NCBI RefSeq assembly: GCF_016481285.1
Contig: NZ_JAENBP010000005.1
Location: 1 to 64,000, forward strand
Direction: 5' to 3'
Source: Streptococcus zalophi
GTDB taxonomy: Bacteria > Bacillota > Bacilli > Lactobacillales > Streptococcaceae
DNA length: 64,000 bases
In this document: positions 1 to 7,954 of the stretch, in pieces
Position numbering within the stretch: position 1 is the first letter of the stretch
How the letters are laid out: every line of letters starts with the position of its first letter
Translations under genes and position numbers: made by a program
The notes under the pieces: generated by a model
Database searches by the model: none
What the model was told of the DNA's origin: nothing
The model's input: the letters and a program-made list of their open reading frames with translations, nothing else

Positions 1-2
1 AA

Positions 3-1115
3 GAAGCTCAAGCAGATATTGTGATTACTGGTCAAGCTAGTGGCGTATTTATGGCAGGTGATTACATTTCTCTTACTATCAATGATGTTTATTACCAAGG
101 TCAAGTGGATGATAAAGGCAACTTTAGTATCGCCGTTAAAGGTTCTGATTTAGTAGCAGATAGCGATAAAATCATTGATGCTTCTATACTCGCAACTAAT
201 GCAGTTGGTAATCAAGGAACAATTGTAGCAACCAAAACCTATACTCTAGCGCCAGTACCAGAAGCACCAACACTGACCCATGAAGATCCGGGAGTTGATG
301 GTGTTTACAGTCAAGACGAAGTAGGCTCAGATGGCACTGTGACCGTAACTGTTAAAGTACCTACAGGTACAGCAGTTGGTGATATGTTAACCATTGACGG
401 TAAAGATTATGAGGTAACACAATCTCTTCTAGATAATGGTCAAATGTTAGAAGTTAAACCGGGAGCCACTGTAACAGCCTATATCACTAATACCTTTGGC
501 GAAGTAGGTCCAATGGCTACTATCATAGTACCAGGTCAGTTTAAGATTCCAAGCACTGCTCCAAGTTATGACTTACCGGTTTCAGATTTTGTACCAGAAA
601 CTAGGGTACCAGATACTGCTCCAAGTTATGACTTACCAGTCTCGGACTTTAAAGCAGAAACCAAGGTACCAGATACTGCCCCAAGTTATGATTTACCAAT
701 TTCAGACTTTGTACCAGAAACTAGAATACCAGACAAAGCTCCAAGTTATGACTTACCAGTTTCAGACTTTAAAGCAGACACCAAGGTACCAGATACTGCT
801 CCAAGCTATGACTTACCAGTTTCAGATTTTGTACCAGAAACTAGAGTACCAGACAAAGCTCCAAGCCATGACCTACCAGTCTCGGACTTTGTACCAGAAA
901 CTAGGGTACCAGCTACTGCCCCAGGTTATGACTTGCCAGAAGCTACTATTAACAATAATGAAGTATTAAAAAATAACCAAAAAGAAACTTCTAAATCCAC
1001 TTCAAAGACTCTCCCTAAAACAGGAGATAATCGACAATTTATTACAATTATTGGTAGTTTCTTGGTTGGCTGGTCAATCTTATTTAATCAATTCTTAAAA
1101 AGAAAAAATCATTAA
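3..1115 (+). CDS. LPXTG-anchored surface protein, 3' part
   Basis: C-terminal part of a sortase-anchored wall protein. The frame is open to the left edge, so the true start is outside the window (GTG at 21 is only an internal codon). About 170 residues resemble tandem bacterial Ig-like modules (Gly/Asp/Val-rich beta segments such as GDYISLTIND). Then come six full and one partial copy of a 20-residue Pro/Asp repeat, a Ser/Thr/Lys stretch, LPKTG at 1011-1025, a hydrophobic segment and a basic KRKNH tail, the standard sortase A sorting signal. The Ig-like part probably displays a ligand-binding or adhesive N-terminus and the repeats span the wall. The ligand cannot be told from this fragment. 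Confidence 0.9.
   Translation, partial: EAQADIVITGQASGVFMAGDYISLTINDVYYQGQVDDKGNFSIAVKGSDLVADSDKIIDASILATNAVGNQGTIVATKTYTLAPVPEAPTLTHEDPGVDGVYSQDEVGSDGTVTVTVKVPTGTAVGDMLTIDGKDYEVTQSLLDNGQMLEVKPGATVTAYITNTFGEVGPMATIIVPGQFKIPSTAPSYDLPVSDFVPETRVPDTAPSYDLPVSDFKAETKVPDTAPSYDLPISDFVPETRIPDKAPSYDLPVSDFKADTKVPDTAPSYDLPVSDFVPETRVPDKAPSHDLPVSDFVPETRVPATAPGYDLPEATINNNEVLKNNQKETSKSTSKTLPKTGDNRQFITIIGSFLVGWSILFNQFLKRKNH
558..944 (+). repeat. 60-bp tandem repeat encoding wall-spanning 20-mers
   Basis: Six full 60-bp copies start at 558, 618, 678, 738, 798 and 858, with a partial seventh at 918-944. The unit reads APSYDLPVSDFVPETRVPDT. Copies alternate FVPET and FKAET/FKADT in the first four units (a 120-bp higher-order dimer) and then lose the alternation. 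Synonymous differences between copies show they are not freshly duplicated. Confidence 0.95.
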
Positions 1116-1121
1116 AAGCTG

Positions 1122-1155
1122 AAAAGCTCTAGCAATTTGCTAGGGCTTTTATTGT
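1122..1155 (+). terminator. Rho-independent terminator of the LPXTG gene
   Basis: A 13-bp stem (AAAAGCTCTAGCA at 1122-1134, complement at 1138-1150, one G-T pair) with a 3-nt loop, followed by a T-rich stretch, seven bases after the stop codon. Confidence 0.85.
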
Positions 1156-1168
1156 TAAATCAAGTAAC

Positions 1169-1199
1169 AAAAAAGTCTCCCAAAGGGAGACGATTTTTT
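1169..1199 (-). terminator. Terminator of the cold-shock gene
   Basis: Stem GTCTCCC (1175-1181) with GGGAGAC (1185-1191). A-rich flank at 1169-1174 gives the U tract on the minus strand, directly after the csp stop. T-run at 1194-1199 means it could also act on plus-strand readthrough. Confidence 0.85.
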
Positions 1200-1398
1200 A
1201 GCTTAATGTAATATTTGCTGCTTGAAGTCCGCGTGCGCCTTCTTCAATATCAAATGTTACTTTTTGGCCTTCATCCATGGTTTTAAAACCATCTGTTTGA
1301 ATGGCTGAGAAATGTGCGAAAACATCGCCACTTTCTTCAGTGCTGATAAAACCGAAGCCTTTTTCAGCGTTAAACCATTTTACTGTACCTTGTGTCAT
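1198..1398 (-). CDS. csp: Cold-shock protein (CspA family)
   Basis: A 66-residue single cold-shock domain, the normal family size. RNP1 is KGFGFI (about residues 14-19) and RNP2 is VFAHFS (about 26-31), the aromatic patches that bind single-stranded RNA or DNA. Members act as RNA chaperones that melt mRNA structure at low temperature or in growth transitions. Start fixed by a strong AGGAGAGGAAG ribosome site about 1405-1420. Monocistronic, with a terminator right after the stop. Several paralogues usually exist in streptococci, so the letter name is not assigned. Confidence 0.95.
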   Translation of the reverse strand: MTQGTVKWFNAEKGFGFISTEESGDVFAHFSAIQTDGFKTMDEGQKVTFDIEEGARGLQAANITLS

Positions 1399-1703
1399 TG
1401 AACATACTTCCTCTCCTATTATTTGTAAACTCTTGAGAAAAAATATGTTACCACAAATATAACTCTTGAAACTCTACTCTCTTATACTAACACGAATGAG
1501 GAGCAATGTATACCAAAAAGCTTCAAATATTGAAAATAAACATAAAAACCTCTTAAAAAGCTATAATATTAAGGTTTTTGACAATTCAATTTCTTTTTAT
1601 TTTTTTTCATTATCGTATCAAATTCAAGTTTTTCCATCAGAATCTTCCTATTTTATTCTTTACAAGAAGACTATACTAAAGGTAACGAAAGAAAGGAGAC
1701 AGT
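1399..1703. other. 305-bp intergenic region between csp and ccdA
   Basis: Divergent regulatory region. It holds the csp leader and ribosome site (minus strand), a direct repeat AACTCTTGA at 1428-1436 and 1461-1469, a possible TTGACA at 1578-1583 and TATACT at 1672-1677 (not well spaced together), and the ccdA ribosome site just before 1704. An open frame across 1466-1819 has no coding features and overlaps ccdA. Confidence 0.5.
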
Positions 1704-2420
1704 ATGGAAACGATTATATTTTTAATTTCGGTTTTCCTAGCCGGAGTATTATCATTTTTCTCACCCTGTATTTTTCCACTACTTCCGGTTTATGTCGGTA
1801 TTTTATTGGATTCAGATGACGAGAGAACCATCACTATTTTAGGGAGGAAGGTCTATTGGCATGGCCTCATTAAAACCCTCTCGTTTATTGCTGGACTATC
1901 AACTATTTTTCTAATCCTAGGATATGGTGCGGGCTTTTTAGGAGCTGTTTTATATGCCGATTGGTTCCGTTACGTGCTAGGCACTATCGTTATCATTCTT
2001 GGTATTCACCAAATGGACATCATTACTATTAAGAAACTACAAATGCAAAAAAGTATTGCGTTTAACCCCGCCAAAAAAAGAAACGATATTTATGGTGCCT
2101 TCTTACTAGGGATTACCTTTAGTTTTGGTTGGACACCTTGTGTTGGACCAGTTCTTAGCTCGGTATTAGCGATTGCTGCTTCTGGTGGAAGTGGTGCGGT
2201 TCAAGGTGGCTTTTTGATGCTTGCTTATACTTTGGGGATGGCTTTACCGTTCTTGTTGATGGCACTGGCCTCAACATCTATGCTTAAACATTTTAACCGT
2301 CTAAAACCTTATCTAAGCACAATGAAAAAAATTGGCGGTGCCTTAATTATTTTAATGGGAATTCTATTAATGACTGGGCAACTAGGTGCTCTTGCAGCAT
2401 TCTTTGAATCATCTTTATAA
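1704..2420 (+). CDS. ccdA: CcdA-type thiol-disulfide reductase, membrane
   Basis: A 238-residue polytopic protein of the CcdA/DsbD transmembrane family with about six membrane helices. Redox cysteines C22 (FFSPCIFP) and C146 (GWTPCVGP) sit in helices 1 and 4, the conserved pair that passes electrons from cytoplasmic thioredoxin to extracytoplasmic thioredoxin-fold partners. First gene of the ccdA-thioredoxin-msrAB-regulator-kinase cluster. AAAGGAGA ribosome site just upstream. The expected partner lipoprotein follows 13 nt after the stop, so function is well supported by context. Confidence 0.93.
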   Translation: METIIFLISVFLAGVLSFFSPCIFPLLPVYVGILLDSDDERTITILGRKVYWHGLIKTLSFIAGLSTIFLILGYGAGFLGAVLYADWFRYVLGTIVIILGIHQMDIITIKKLQMQKSIAFNPAKKRNDIYGAFLLGITFSFGWTPCVGPVLSSVLAIAASGGSGAVQGGFLMLAYTLGMALPFLLMALASTSMLKHFNRLKPYLSTMKKIGGALIILMGILLMTGQLGALAAFFESSL

Positions 2421-2433
2421 AAGGAGAAAAACA

Positions 2434-3060
2434 ATGAAAAAAATCACATTATTAACAACAGGTCTTGTTTGTTTAGGCCTTCTTGGTGCATGTTCAAACA
2501 CGACTCAAGAAAATATGCCTAAAGAGGCTAAAACAACTAGCAATATGACTAAAAAAGACGAGATGGCCAAGGACTCAGACACTGAAATGAAAGACTCAGA
2601 AATGAAGGATTCAGATGATATGGCAACAATGAATGATGGTGAGATGGCTTATGATTTCACTCTAACAGGTGTTGATGGAAAAACCTATCATCTTTCAGAT
2701 TATAAGGGTAAAAAAGTCTATCTTAAATTCTGGGCCTCATGGTGTTCTATTTGTTTAGCGACTTTAGAAGATACTGTTGAACTCTCTGAGATGGCTGATG
2801 ACGATTATGTTGTGTTATCAGTTGTAGCCCCAACTCATAATGGTGAAAAAACGCAAAGTGAATTTAAAAAATGGTACCAAGGATTAGGTTATGATCAACT
2901 GCCAGTTTTACTGGATAATGATGGCGAGCTACTAAAAGCTTACGGTGTTCGTTCCTATCCAACATCAGCTTTTATTGGAAGTGATGGTGTTTTAGTCAAA
3001 ACACATATCGGATTTATGGAAAAAAGTGATATTGAAAAAACCTTAAAAGAAATAAAGTAA
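2434..3060 (+). CDS. Extracellular thioredoxin-fold lipoprotein (Etrx type)
   Basis: A 208-residue TlpA/ResA-like thioredoxin lipoprotein. Signal peptide with lipobox LGAC (lipidated C20), then a low-complexity Lys/Asp/Glu/Ser spacer holding eight Met between residues 28 and 71, then the thioredoxin fold with active site WCSIC (C104, C107) and the cis-Pro region near SYPTS. The start is the ATG at 2434, set by AAGGAG at 2421-2426; an upstream in-frame TTG is inside ccdA. It is expected to take electrons from CcdA and reduce MsrAB, as the pneumococcal Etrx proteins do. The Met-rich spacer is unusual. Confidence 0.92.
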   Translation: MKKITLLTTGLVCLGLLGACSNTTQENMPKEAKTTSNMTKKDEMAKDSDTEMKDSEMKDSDDMATMNDGEMAYDFTLTGVDGKTYHLSDYKGKKVYLKFWASWCSICLATLEDTVELSEMADDDYVVLSVVAPTHNGEKTQSEFKKWYQGLGYDQLPVLLDNDGELLKAYGVRSYPTSAFIGSDGVLVKTHIGFMEKSDIEKTLKEIK

Positions 3061-3084
3061 TGGTATAATGATAAGGAGGACAAT

Positions 3085-3216
3085 ATGGATAACAAATTTA
3101 AAATCATCCTAATGGCTGTGAGTGGTCTCATACTACTAGGTTTAGTGATTTGGTTTTTTGGAAAAAATCAGATGACCTCCAATCCTCAATTGAGAACATT
3201 AAAAAGACTGTTGTGA
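3085..3216 (+). pseudogene. Out-of-frame membrane anchor of MsrAB
   Basis: The best ribosome site of this locus (AAGGAGGA, 3073-3080) precedes an ATG that opens a 43-codon frame encoding a short basic N-terminus and one hydrophobic helix (about residues 7-25), ending at TGA 3214-3216. Surface MsrAB proteins begin with just such an anchor, but here it is in frame 1 while the enzyme is in frame 0. A change of -1 within TTTTTTGGAAAAAAT (3154-3168) would join them; A_AAA_AAT at 3162-3168 fits a -1 slippery heptamer. Either a frameshift mutation, a sequencing indel, or programmed slippage. Confidence 0.75.
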
Positions 3217-3260
3217 ATCATTCTAATAATGATGACACAAAAGAAAAGAAAGGTAAAAAA

Positions 3261-4211
3261 ATGACAGCAACAAATCAAAAAGACATTTATTTAGCAGGTG
3301 GTTGTTTCTGGGGTGTCGAAGAGTACTTTTCACGTGTTGACGGGGTGCTCGATGCCACTTCTGGCTATGCCAATGGTAAAAGCGACACCACTCAATATGA
3401 ATTGGTTTCCCAAACAGGACACGCCGAAACAGTTCACGTGACCTATGATGCCGATACCATTTCTTTAAAAGAAATTCTCCTTCATTATTTTAGAATTATT
3501 GACCCAACCAGCCTTAACAAACAAGGTAATGACCGTGGGACACAATACCGTACTGGTGTTTACTATACCGATCCATCAGATGTTCAGGTGATCGATCAAG
3601 TCTTTGAACAACAAGGACAAAAATATGACAAGCCGATTGTGGTTGAAAAAAAGCCATTAAAACATTATGTGTTAGCTGAAGAGTATCACCAAGATTATCT
3701 AAAGAAAAATCCAGGTGGTTACTGCCATATCAATGTTAATCAAGCCTCTTATCCTGTCATTGATGATAGCCAATATCAAAAACCTAGTGATGCTGAATTA
3801 AAAGAAAAACTCACTCCAGAAGAATATGATGTCACTCAAAAAAATGCGACAGAAAGAGCTTTTTCAAATCGTTACTGGGATAATTTTGAGCCAGGCATTT
3901 ATGTTGATATTGCTACTGGAGAACCTCTCTTTTCATCTAAAGATAAATTTGAGTCAGGTTGTGGTTGGCCAAGCTTTAGCCGTCCAATTAGTCCTGATGT
4001 GGTTGACTATGAAAAAGATACCAGCTTTAACATGGAAAGAATTGAAGCACGTAGTCGTGTGGGAGACTCTCATTTAGGACATGTCTTTACTGATGGTCCA
4101 AAAGAAGCAGGTGGTCTCAGATATTGTATCAACAGCTTATCAGTCAAATTCATTCCAAAAGCTGAAATGGAAAGCCAAGGTTATGGTTATCTCCTTGAGT
4201 ATGTTGATTAA
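3261..4211 (+). CDS. msrAB: Bifunctional methionine sulfoxide reductase MsrA-MsrB
   Basis: Fusion of MsrA (GGCFWG active site near the N-terminus, reduces Met-S-sulfoxide) and MsrB ([14 protein letters not shown] and catalytic RYCINS near the C-terminus, reduces Met-R-sulfoxide). The frame is open upstream to a TTG at 3150, but that start has no ribosome site. ATG 3261 has AAAGG about 8 nt upstream and would give a 316-residue soluble enzyme without anchor. In the intact family form the protein would start at 3085 with a membrane anchor and work outside the cell with the CcdA/Etrx pair. Both catalytic domains are complete. Confidence 0.88.
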   Translation: MTATNQKDIYLAGGCFWGVEEYFSRVDGVLDATSGYANGKSDTTQYELVSQTGHAETVHVTYDADTISLKEILLHYFRIIDPTSLNKQGNDRGTQYRTGVYYTDPSDVQVIDQVFEQQGQKYDKPIVVEKKPLKHYVLAEEYHQDYLKKNPGGYCHINVNQASYPVIDDSQYQKPSDAELKEKLTPEEYDVTQKNATERAFSNRYWDNFEPGIYVDIATGEPLFSSKDKFESGCGWPSFSRPISPDVVDYEKDTSFNMERIEARSRVGDSHLGHVFTDGPKEAGGLRYCINSLSVKFIPKAEMESQGYGYLLEYVD

Positions 4212-4228
4212 TGGATAAGGAGTCAGAT

Positions 4229-4960
4229 GTGTATTCATTATTAATTGTTGAAGATGAACCTCTAGTAAGACGTGGTATTCGTTCTTTAGTTGATTTTGAA
4301 AAACTATCTATTACTTGTGTTGATGAGGCAGAAAATGGCCAAGAAGCCTGGCAACTCTTTGAAGAGAAACACTATGATATTATCCTGACAGATATTAATA
4401 TGCCTGTCATGAACGGGATTCAATTAGCTCAACTCATCAAAGAAAACTCACCCCAGACTCACATTGTCTTTTTAACAGGTTATGATGATTTTGATTATGC
4501 CTTATCTGCCTTAAAACTTGGAGCTGATGATTATCTCTTAAAACCCTTCTCAAAAGAAGATGTGCTTCAGATTCTTCATCAAATCATTCCAAAAATAGAA
4601 CAGGCTAAAAAAAAGACGCAACTGGAAAGCCTTATGGAACAATCACCACAATCAGAAATCGAGCAATTGATTCAAGACCAACTATCTGATGTGAATTTGT
4701 CTCTTAAATCCCTTGCCAAACAGCTGTCTTTTAGTCCAAATTATCTAAGTGTCTTAATCAAAAAAGACTTGGGGATGAGTTTTCAAGACTATTTGATTCA
4801 AGAGCGCCTAAAAAAAGCCAAACGGCTTTTATTAACAACGCATTTAAAAATTTATGAAATTGCTGAACAAGTGGGTTTTGAGGACATGAACTACTTTTCA
4901 CAACGGTTCAAGCAGATTGTTGGTGTCACGCCAAGTCAATTTAAAAAAGGAGAACAGTAA
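4229..4960 (+). CDS. Response regulator with AraC-type output domain
   Basis: A 243-residue regulator: receiver domain (acidic pocket ED at residues 8-9, phospho-acceptor D55 in LTDINMP, K105 in LLKPF) followed by a C-terminal double helix-turn-helix of the AraC/YesN type (about 140-240). I prefer GTG 4229, which has AAGGAG at 4217-4222 with a 6-nt gap; an in-frame ATG at 4211 overlaps the msrAB stop but lacks a ribosome site. Position after ccdA-etrx-msrAB matches, from memory, the pneumococcal TCS09 (RR09/HK09, ZmpRS) locus. Its cognate kinase is interrupted. Confidence 0.9.
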   Translation: MYSLLIVEDEPLVRRGIRSLVDFEKLSITCVDEAENGQEAWQLFEEKHYDIILTDINMPVMNGIQLAQLIKENSPQTHIVFLTGYDDFDYALSALKLGADDYLLKPFSKEDVLQILHQIIPKIEQAKKKTQLESLMEQSPQSEIEQLIQDQLSDVNLSLKSLAKQLSFSPNYLSVLIKKDLGMSFQDYLIQERLKKAKRLLLTTHLKIYEIAEQVGFEDMNYFSQRFKQIVGVTPSQFKKGEQ

Positions 4961-6684
4961 TGAAACGCTACCCACTATTAGTGCAATTAGTGATTTATGT
5001 TTTTATTATTGTTTTTGTCTTGCTTGTCACTGTTGGTGGTCTTTACTACCAAACCAGTTCATCAGCCATTCGTCAAACAACTGAACAAAATACCAGAGAT
5101 ACCCTTAATCAAGGGTAACAATTTATTAGTACCTATCTTCAAAAACTACAACAGACGACTAATAGTTTGGCAACCAATCAAGAGTTAAAAGATTATGCCT
5201 TAGAAGCTGATAGTCGCAAGAAAGAAGACCTCAATCAACTCTTTCAAACCATTTTAGAGACGGACAAGGATTTTGTATCAATCATCTTTGTCGGTAAAAA
5301 TGGCGACACCATTTCCACAAATGAAGATTTGGTGATGGCAACTTCTGATGACATGATGAAAGAATCTTGGTACCAAGAAGCCATCCATCAAAATGGAATG
5401 CCAGTCCTTATGCCGTTTAGAAAAATGTCCGATGTTTCAAACGAGGAATGGGTGATTTCAATCACTCAGGAAGTGGTGGATGACAAGGGTGAAAATCTAG
5501 GTGTTCTTCGTCTTGATACTGGTTATGAAACTTTAGAAACTTATCTAGATCAATTAAAACTAGGATTTAGTGGTTTTACTTTTATTGTTAATGACCAAAA
5601 AGACTTTATCTACCATCCTCAAAAAAGTGTCTATTCGTCTAAAGAAGAGATGGATGAGATGACACCCTTTATCACACAAAAAGATGGGTATACCAAAGAT
5701 AATCACTATTTTGTCTACCAACTGCCAGTGTCTGATAGTCAGTGGACACTCATTGGTGTGGCATCGCTTGATTCCTTACAAATGATTCAACAGCAAATTC
5801 TCTTGTCATTTGTTGGGATTGGCTTACTAACGGTCATCATTAGTGGTTTTGTCATGTGGTTTATCTTAAAATTATGGTTGCAGCCTATCCGTGATCTACA
5901 AGCCATCATTTTAGAAATTGGTCAAGGCAATGCCCATCTAAGAGCTACTGAAAAAGGTTCTCCTGAGTTAGTGCAGTTATCTCATCAATTTAACAATATG
6001 CTGGATAGAATTGATAGTTTGATGACGGCTATTAAGGAAAAAGAACAAGACATTAGACGCTTTGAATTAGAGGCATTGGCTAGTCAAATCAATCCTCATT
6101 TTCTCTATAATACGCTTGATACCATTGTTTGGATGGCAGAATTTAATGACAGTGAGAAGGTTGTTGAAACTACCAAATCATTAGCCAAGTATTTCAGACT
6201 TGCCTTAAATAAAGGCAATGAAAAAATTGCCTTAAAAGATGAGTTAGAACATGTTAAACAATACCTTTTCATTCAAAAACAACGTTACGGTGATAAACTG
6301 TCCTATGAGATTTCTTCAATAGAGGCTTATAGTGATTATCAGTTGCCAAAACTGATTCTACAGCCCATCGTTGAAAATGCGATTTACCATGGCATTAAAG
6401 AAGTCAATCGTCCTGGGCTGATCAAGATTTCGGTGACTGAAACAGACAAGCATCTGGTTGTTAGCGTCTATGACAATGGTAAGGGGATGACTACAACTGC
6501 TCCATCTTATGAGAGTAGTCAAACCAAACTAAGTCGTGGTGGTGTTGGCTTAAAAAATGTTGATCAACGCTTAAAATTACAATTTGGCGAAGACTATCAC
6601 ATGGCTATAGATTCAAAAGAGAATCAATATACTAAAGTTAGCCTTTATTTTCCGAAAACACACTTAATCACTGCAACAAAATAA
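4960..6684 (+). pseudogene. Sensor histidine kinase (YesM/LytS type), interrupted by TAA
   Basis: Starts ATG 4960, overlapping the regulator stop (TAATG), with AAGGAG at 4947-4952. The frame encodes a first membrane helix (about residues 8-30) and is then cut by TAA at 5116-5118 (codon 53). It continues in the same frame to 6684: extracytoplasmic Cache-like sensor region, second helix near 5800-5870, HAMP, His-kinase box INPHFLYNTLD (H380, codon 6097-6099), N-box QPIVENAIYHG, DNGKGM and GVGLKN ATP-lid motifs. Apart from the nonsense codon it looks intact (574 codons). Restart at TTG 5167 would give a protein missing the first helix. Likely inactive or truncated. Confidence 0.88.
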
Positions 6685-6710
6685 ACCTTCTGGATTTCAG
6701 AAGGTTTTTT
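6684..6710 (+). terminator. Terminator after the kinase gene
   Basis: AACCTTCTG (6684-6692) pairs with CAGAAGGTT (6698-6706), then a T run. It may also serve the convergent gene on the minus strand. Confidence 0.85.
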
Positions 6711-6726
6711 CAATAGTGGCCAATCG

Positions 6727-7341
6727 TTAGAAAACAACTTTATCAAGGAGTTGAATGCCTTCAAAGGCAATATAGGTATAAAGATATAAGGTGGCAGGTT
6801 TAGAAAGAAGTGTGATAAGGGTAAATTTCTTCAATGACATTTTACTAAGGCCTGCAACCATACATAAAAAATCATCTGGGAAGCCCGGTAAAATAAAAGC
6901 TGTCGACAAAAAGTAATCAAAATAGTGTCCTTTGTCCAAATAAGCAATATACTTATCGTAGGTTTCCTCAGACACAAAAGCTTTTACAAAACAATCTCCA
7001 AATCGTCTAGCTAGTAGGAAAGCTAAGATAGAACCAATAAAAATACCGATAAAATTATAAAGAAAACCATACAGTGGTCCAAAAAGAGCGTGACCAATTA
7101 CACAAGTTAGGCCACCAGGAATAACGGGATAAACGACTTGAATCACTTGAATGAGGATAAATCCTACTGGTCCCCAAAACCCTATGTTTCTAAGAAAGTG
7201 AGTAAAACTACCATTTATCGCAAAAAGGTGAGGATTGACTTTAATATAAATGGCAAGCGCAACGGATAAACAGAGTCCTAATAGAGTAATTATCTGAATG
7301 ACTTGTTTGTTAGAAATAATTGGAAAGTGTTTAGCATTCAT
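6727..7341 (-). CDS. TVP38/TMEM64 family membrane protein
   Basis: A 204-residue DedA-like (SNARE-associated / VTT domain) protein with about five or six hydrophobic segments. The conserved core includes PVIPGGLTCVIGHALFGP and GSILAFLLARRFG, with the re-entrant-loop type Gly/Pro residues of the family. DedA-superfamily proteins are linked to lipid scrambling or undecaprenyl-phosphate recycling, but the role of this subgroup in streptococci is not settled. Monocistronic; ribosome site weak. Confidence 0.8.
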   Translation of the reverse strand: MNAKHFPIISNKQVIQIITLLGLCLSVALAIYIKVNPHLFAINGSFTHFLRNIGFWGPVGFILIQVIQVVYPVIPGGLTCVIGHALFGPLYGFLYNFIGIFIGSILAFLLARRFGDCFVKAFVSEETYDKYIAYLDKGHYFDYFLSTAFILPGFPDDFLCMVAGLSKMSLKKFTLITLLSKPATLYLYTYIAFEGIQLLDKVVF

Positions 7342-7520
7342 AACATTTTTCTTTCTATTTTTTTATATTTCTATTGTACTACTAAAATAGAACAATCATA
7401 TCGGTCTTAAGACTGATTTTTAATCCAACAGATTATTCTTAAAGTAAAAGAAATCTTATATTAAAAGGATTTCTAGCTTGTTTTCTAAATATTTTAGGGT
7501 GACAAAAGAATGCATAATAT

Positions 7521-7549
7521 TTGAAGAATATGTGTCAGCATGCTACAAT
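7521..7549 (+). promoter_or_regulatory. Putative SigA promoter of csbD
   Basis: TTGAAG (7521-7526), 17-bp spacer, TACAAT (7544-7549), about 65 bp ahead of the csbD start. Confidence 0.6.
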
Positions 7550-7615
7550 ATACTTAAATAATTATTATTTTTTAGGAGATATGATTATTTAAATAAACAA
7601 AAAGAGGTGTTGCAA

Positions 7616-7840
7616 ATGTCTAAAGAAAAATTAGAAGGTACTCTTGAAAAAGCTTCAGGTTCTGTTAAGGAATTTGCTGGAGATGTTACTGGTGATAAAA
7701 AAATGAAAGCTGAAGGCACTGTTGAAAAAGTAGCTGGAAAAGCTAAAGAAGTAGCTGCAGATGTTGCTGATAAAGCAAAGGATTTAGCTTCAGATGCTAA
7801 AGATGCTGTAGAAGGCGTTATTGATGGTTTGAAAAAATAA
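7616..7840 (+). CDS. CsbD family stress protein
   Basis: A 74-residue, highly charged Ala/Lys/Glu/Asp protein without Cys or Trp. The N-terminal half carries the CsbD pattern (KLEGTLEKASGSVKE, then DKKMKAEGTVEKVAGK) and the C-terminal half is a LEA-like helical repeat (VADKAKDLASDAKDAVEG). CsbD proteins are general-stress products in Bacillus with no known reaction. Start at ATG 7616 with AAAGAGGTG upstream; an in-frame TTG at 7607 lies inside that site. Monocistronic, own promoter and terminator. Confidence 0.85.
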   Translation: MSKEKLEGTLEKASGSVKEFAGDVTGDKKMKAEGTVEKVAGKAKEVAADVADKAKDLASDAKDAVEGVIDGLKK

Positions 7841-7853
7841 TTTTAATTTAAAG

Positions 7854-7880
7854 AAAGAGAGGAGCTCCCTCTCTTTTTTA
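7854..7880 (+). terminator. Terminator of csbD
   Basis: AAAGAGAGG (7854-7862) pairs with CCTCTCTTT (7868-7876), loop of five bases, T run after. Confidence 0.85.
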
Positions 7881-7900
7881 TATGATAATAGATATAAAAC

Positions 7901-7931
7901 TTGACCTGTCCCTTTGGGGCAATGTTATCCT
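7901..7931 (+). promoter_or_regulatory. MerR-type promoter/operator
   Basis: TTGACC (7901-7906) and TATCCT (7926-7931) are separated by 19 bp, the long spacing typical of promoters that MerR proteins activate by DNA distortion. The spacer carries an imperfect dyad TGTCCC-TTT-GGGGCA (7907-7920 region). This suggests autoregulation of the MerR gene that starts at 7955. Confidence 0.6.
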
Positions 7932-7954
7932 TTAAATAAAGGAGGTGGTGAATC

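Noticed and set aside
568-969. 133-codon open frame overlapping the wall-repeat region
   Set aside because: It is the +1 shadow of the 60-bp repeat array: period divisible by three keeps any stop-free alternate frame open. No ribosome site, and the LPXTG frame is clearly the coding one.
1466-1819. 117-codon open frame between csp and ccdA
   Set aside because: Starts in AT-rich intergenic DNA without a ribosome site and runs into ccdA in another frame; low-complexity product.
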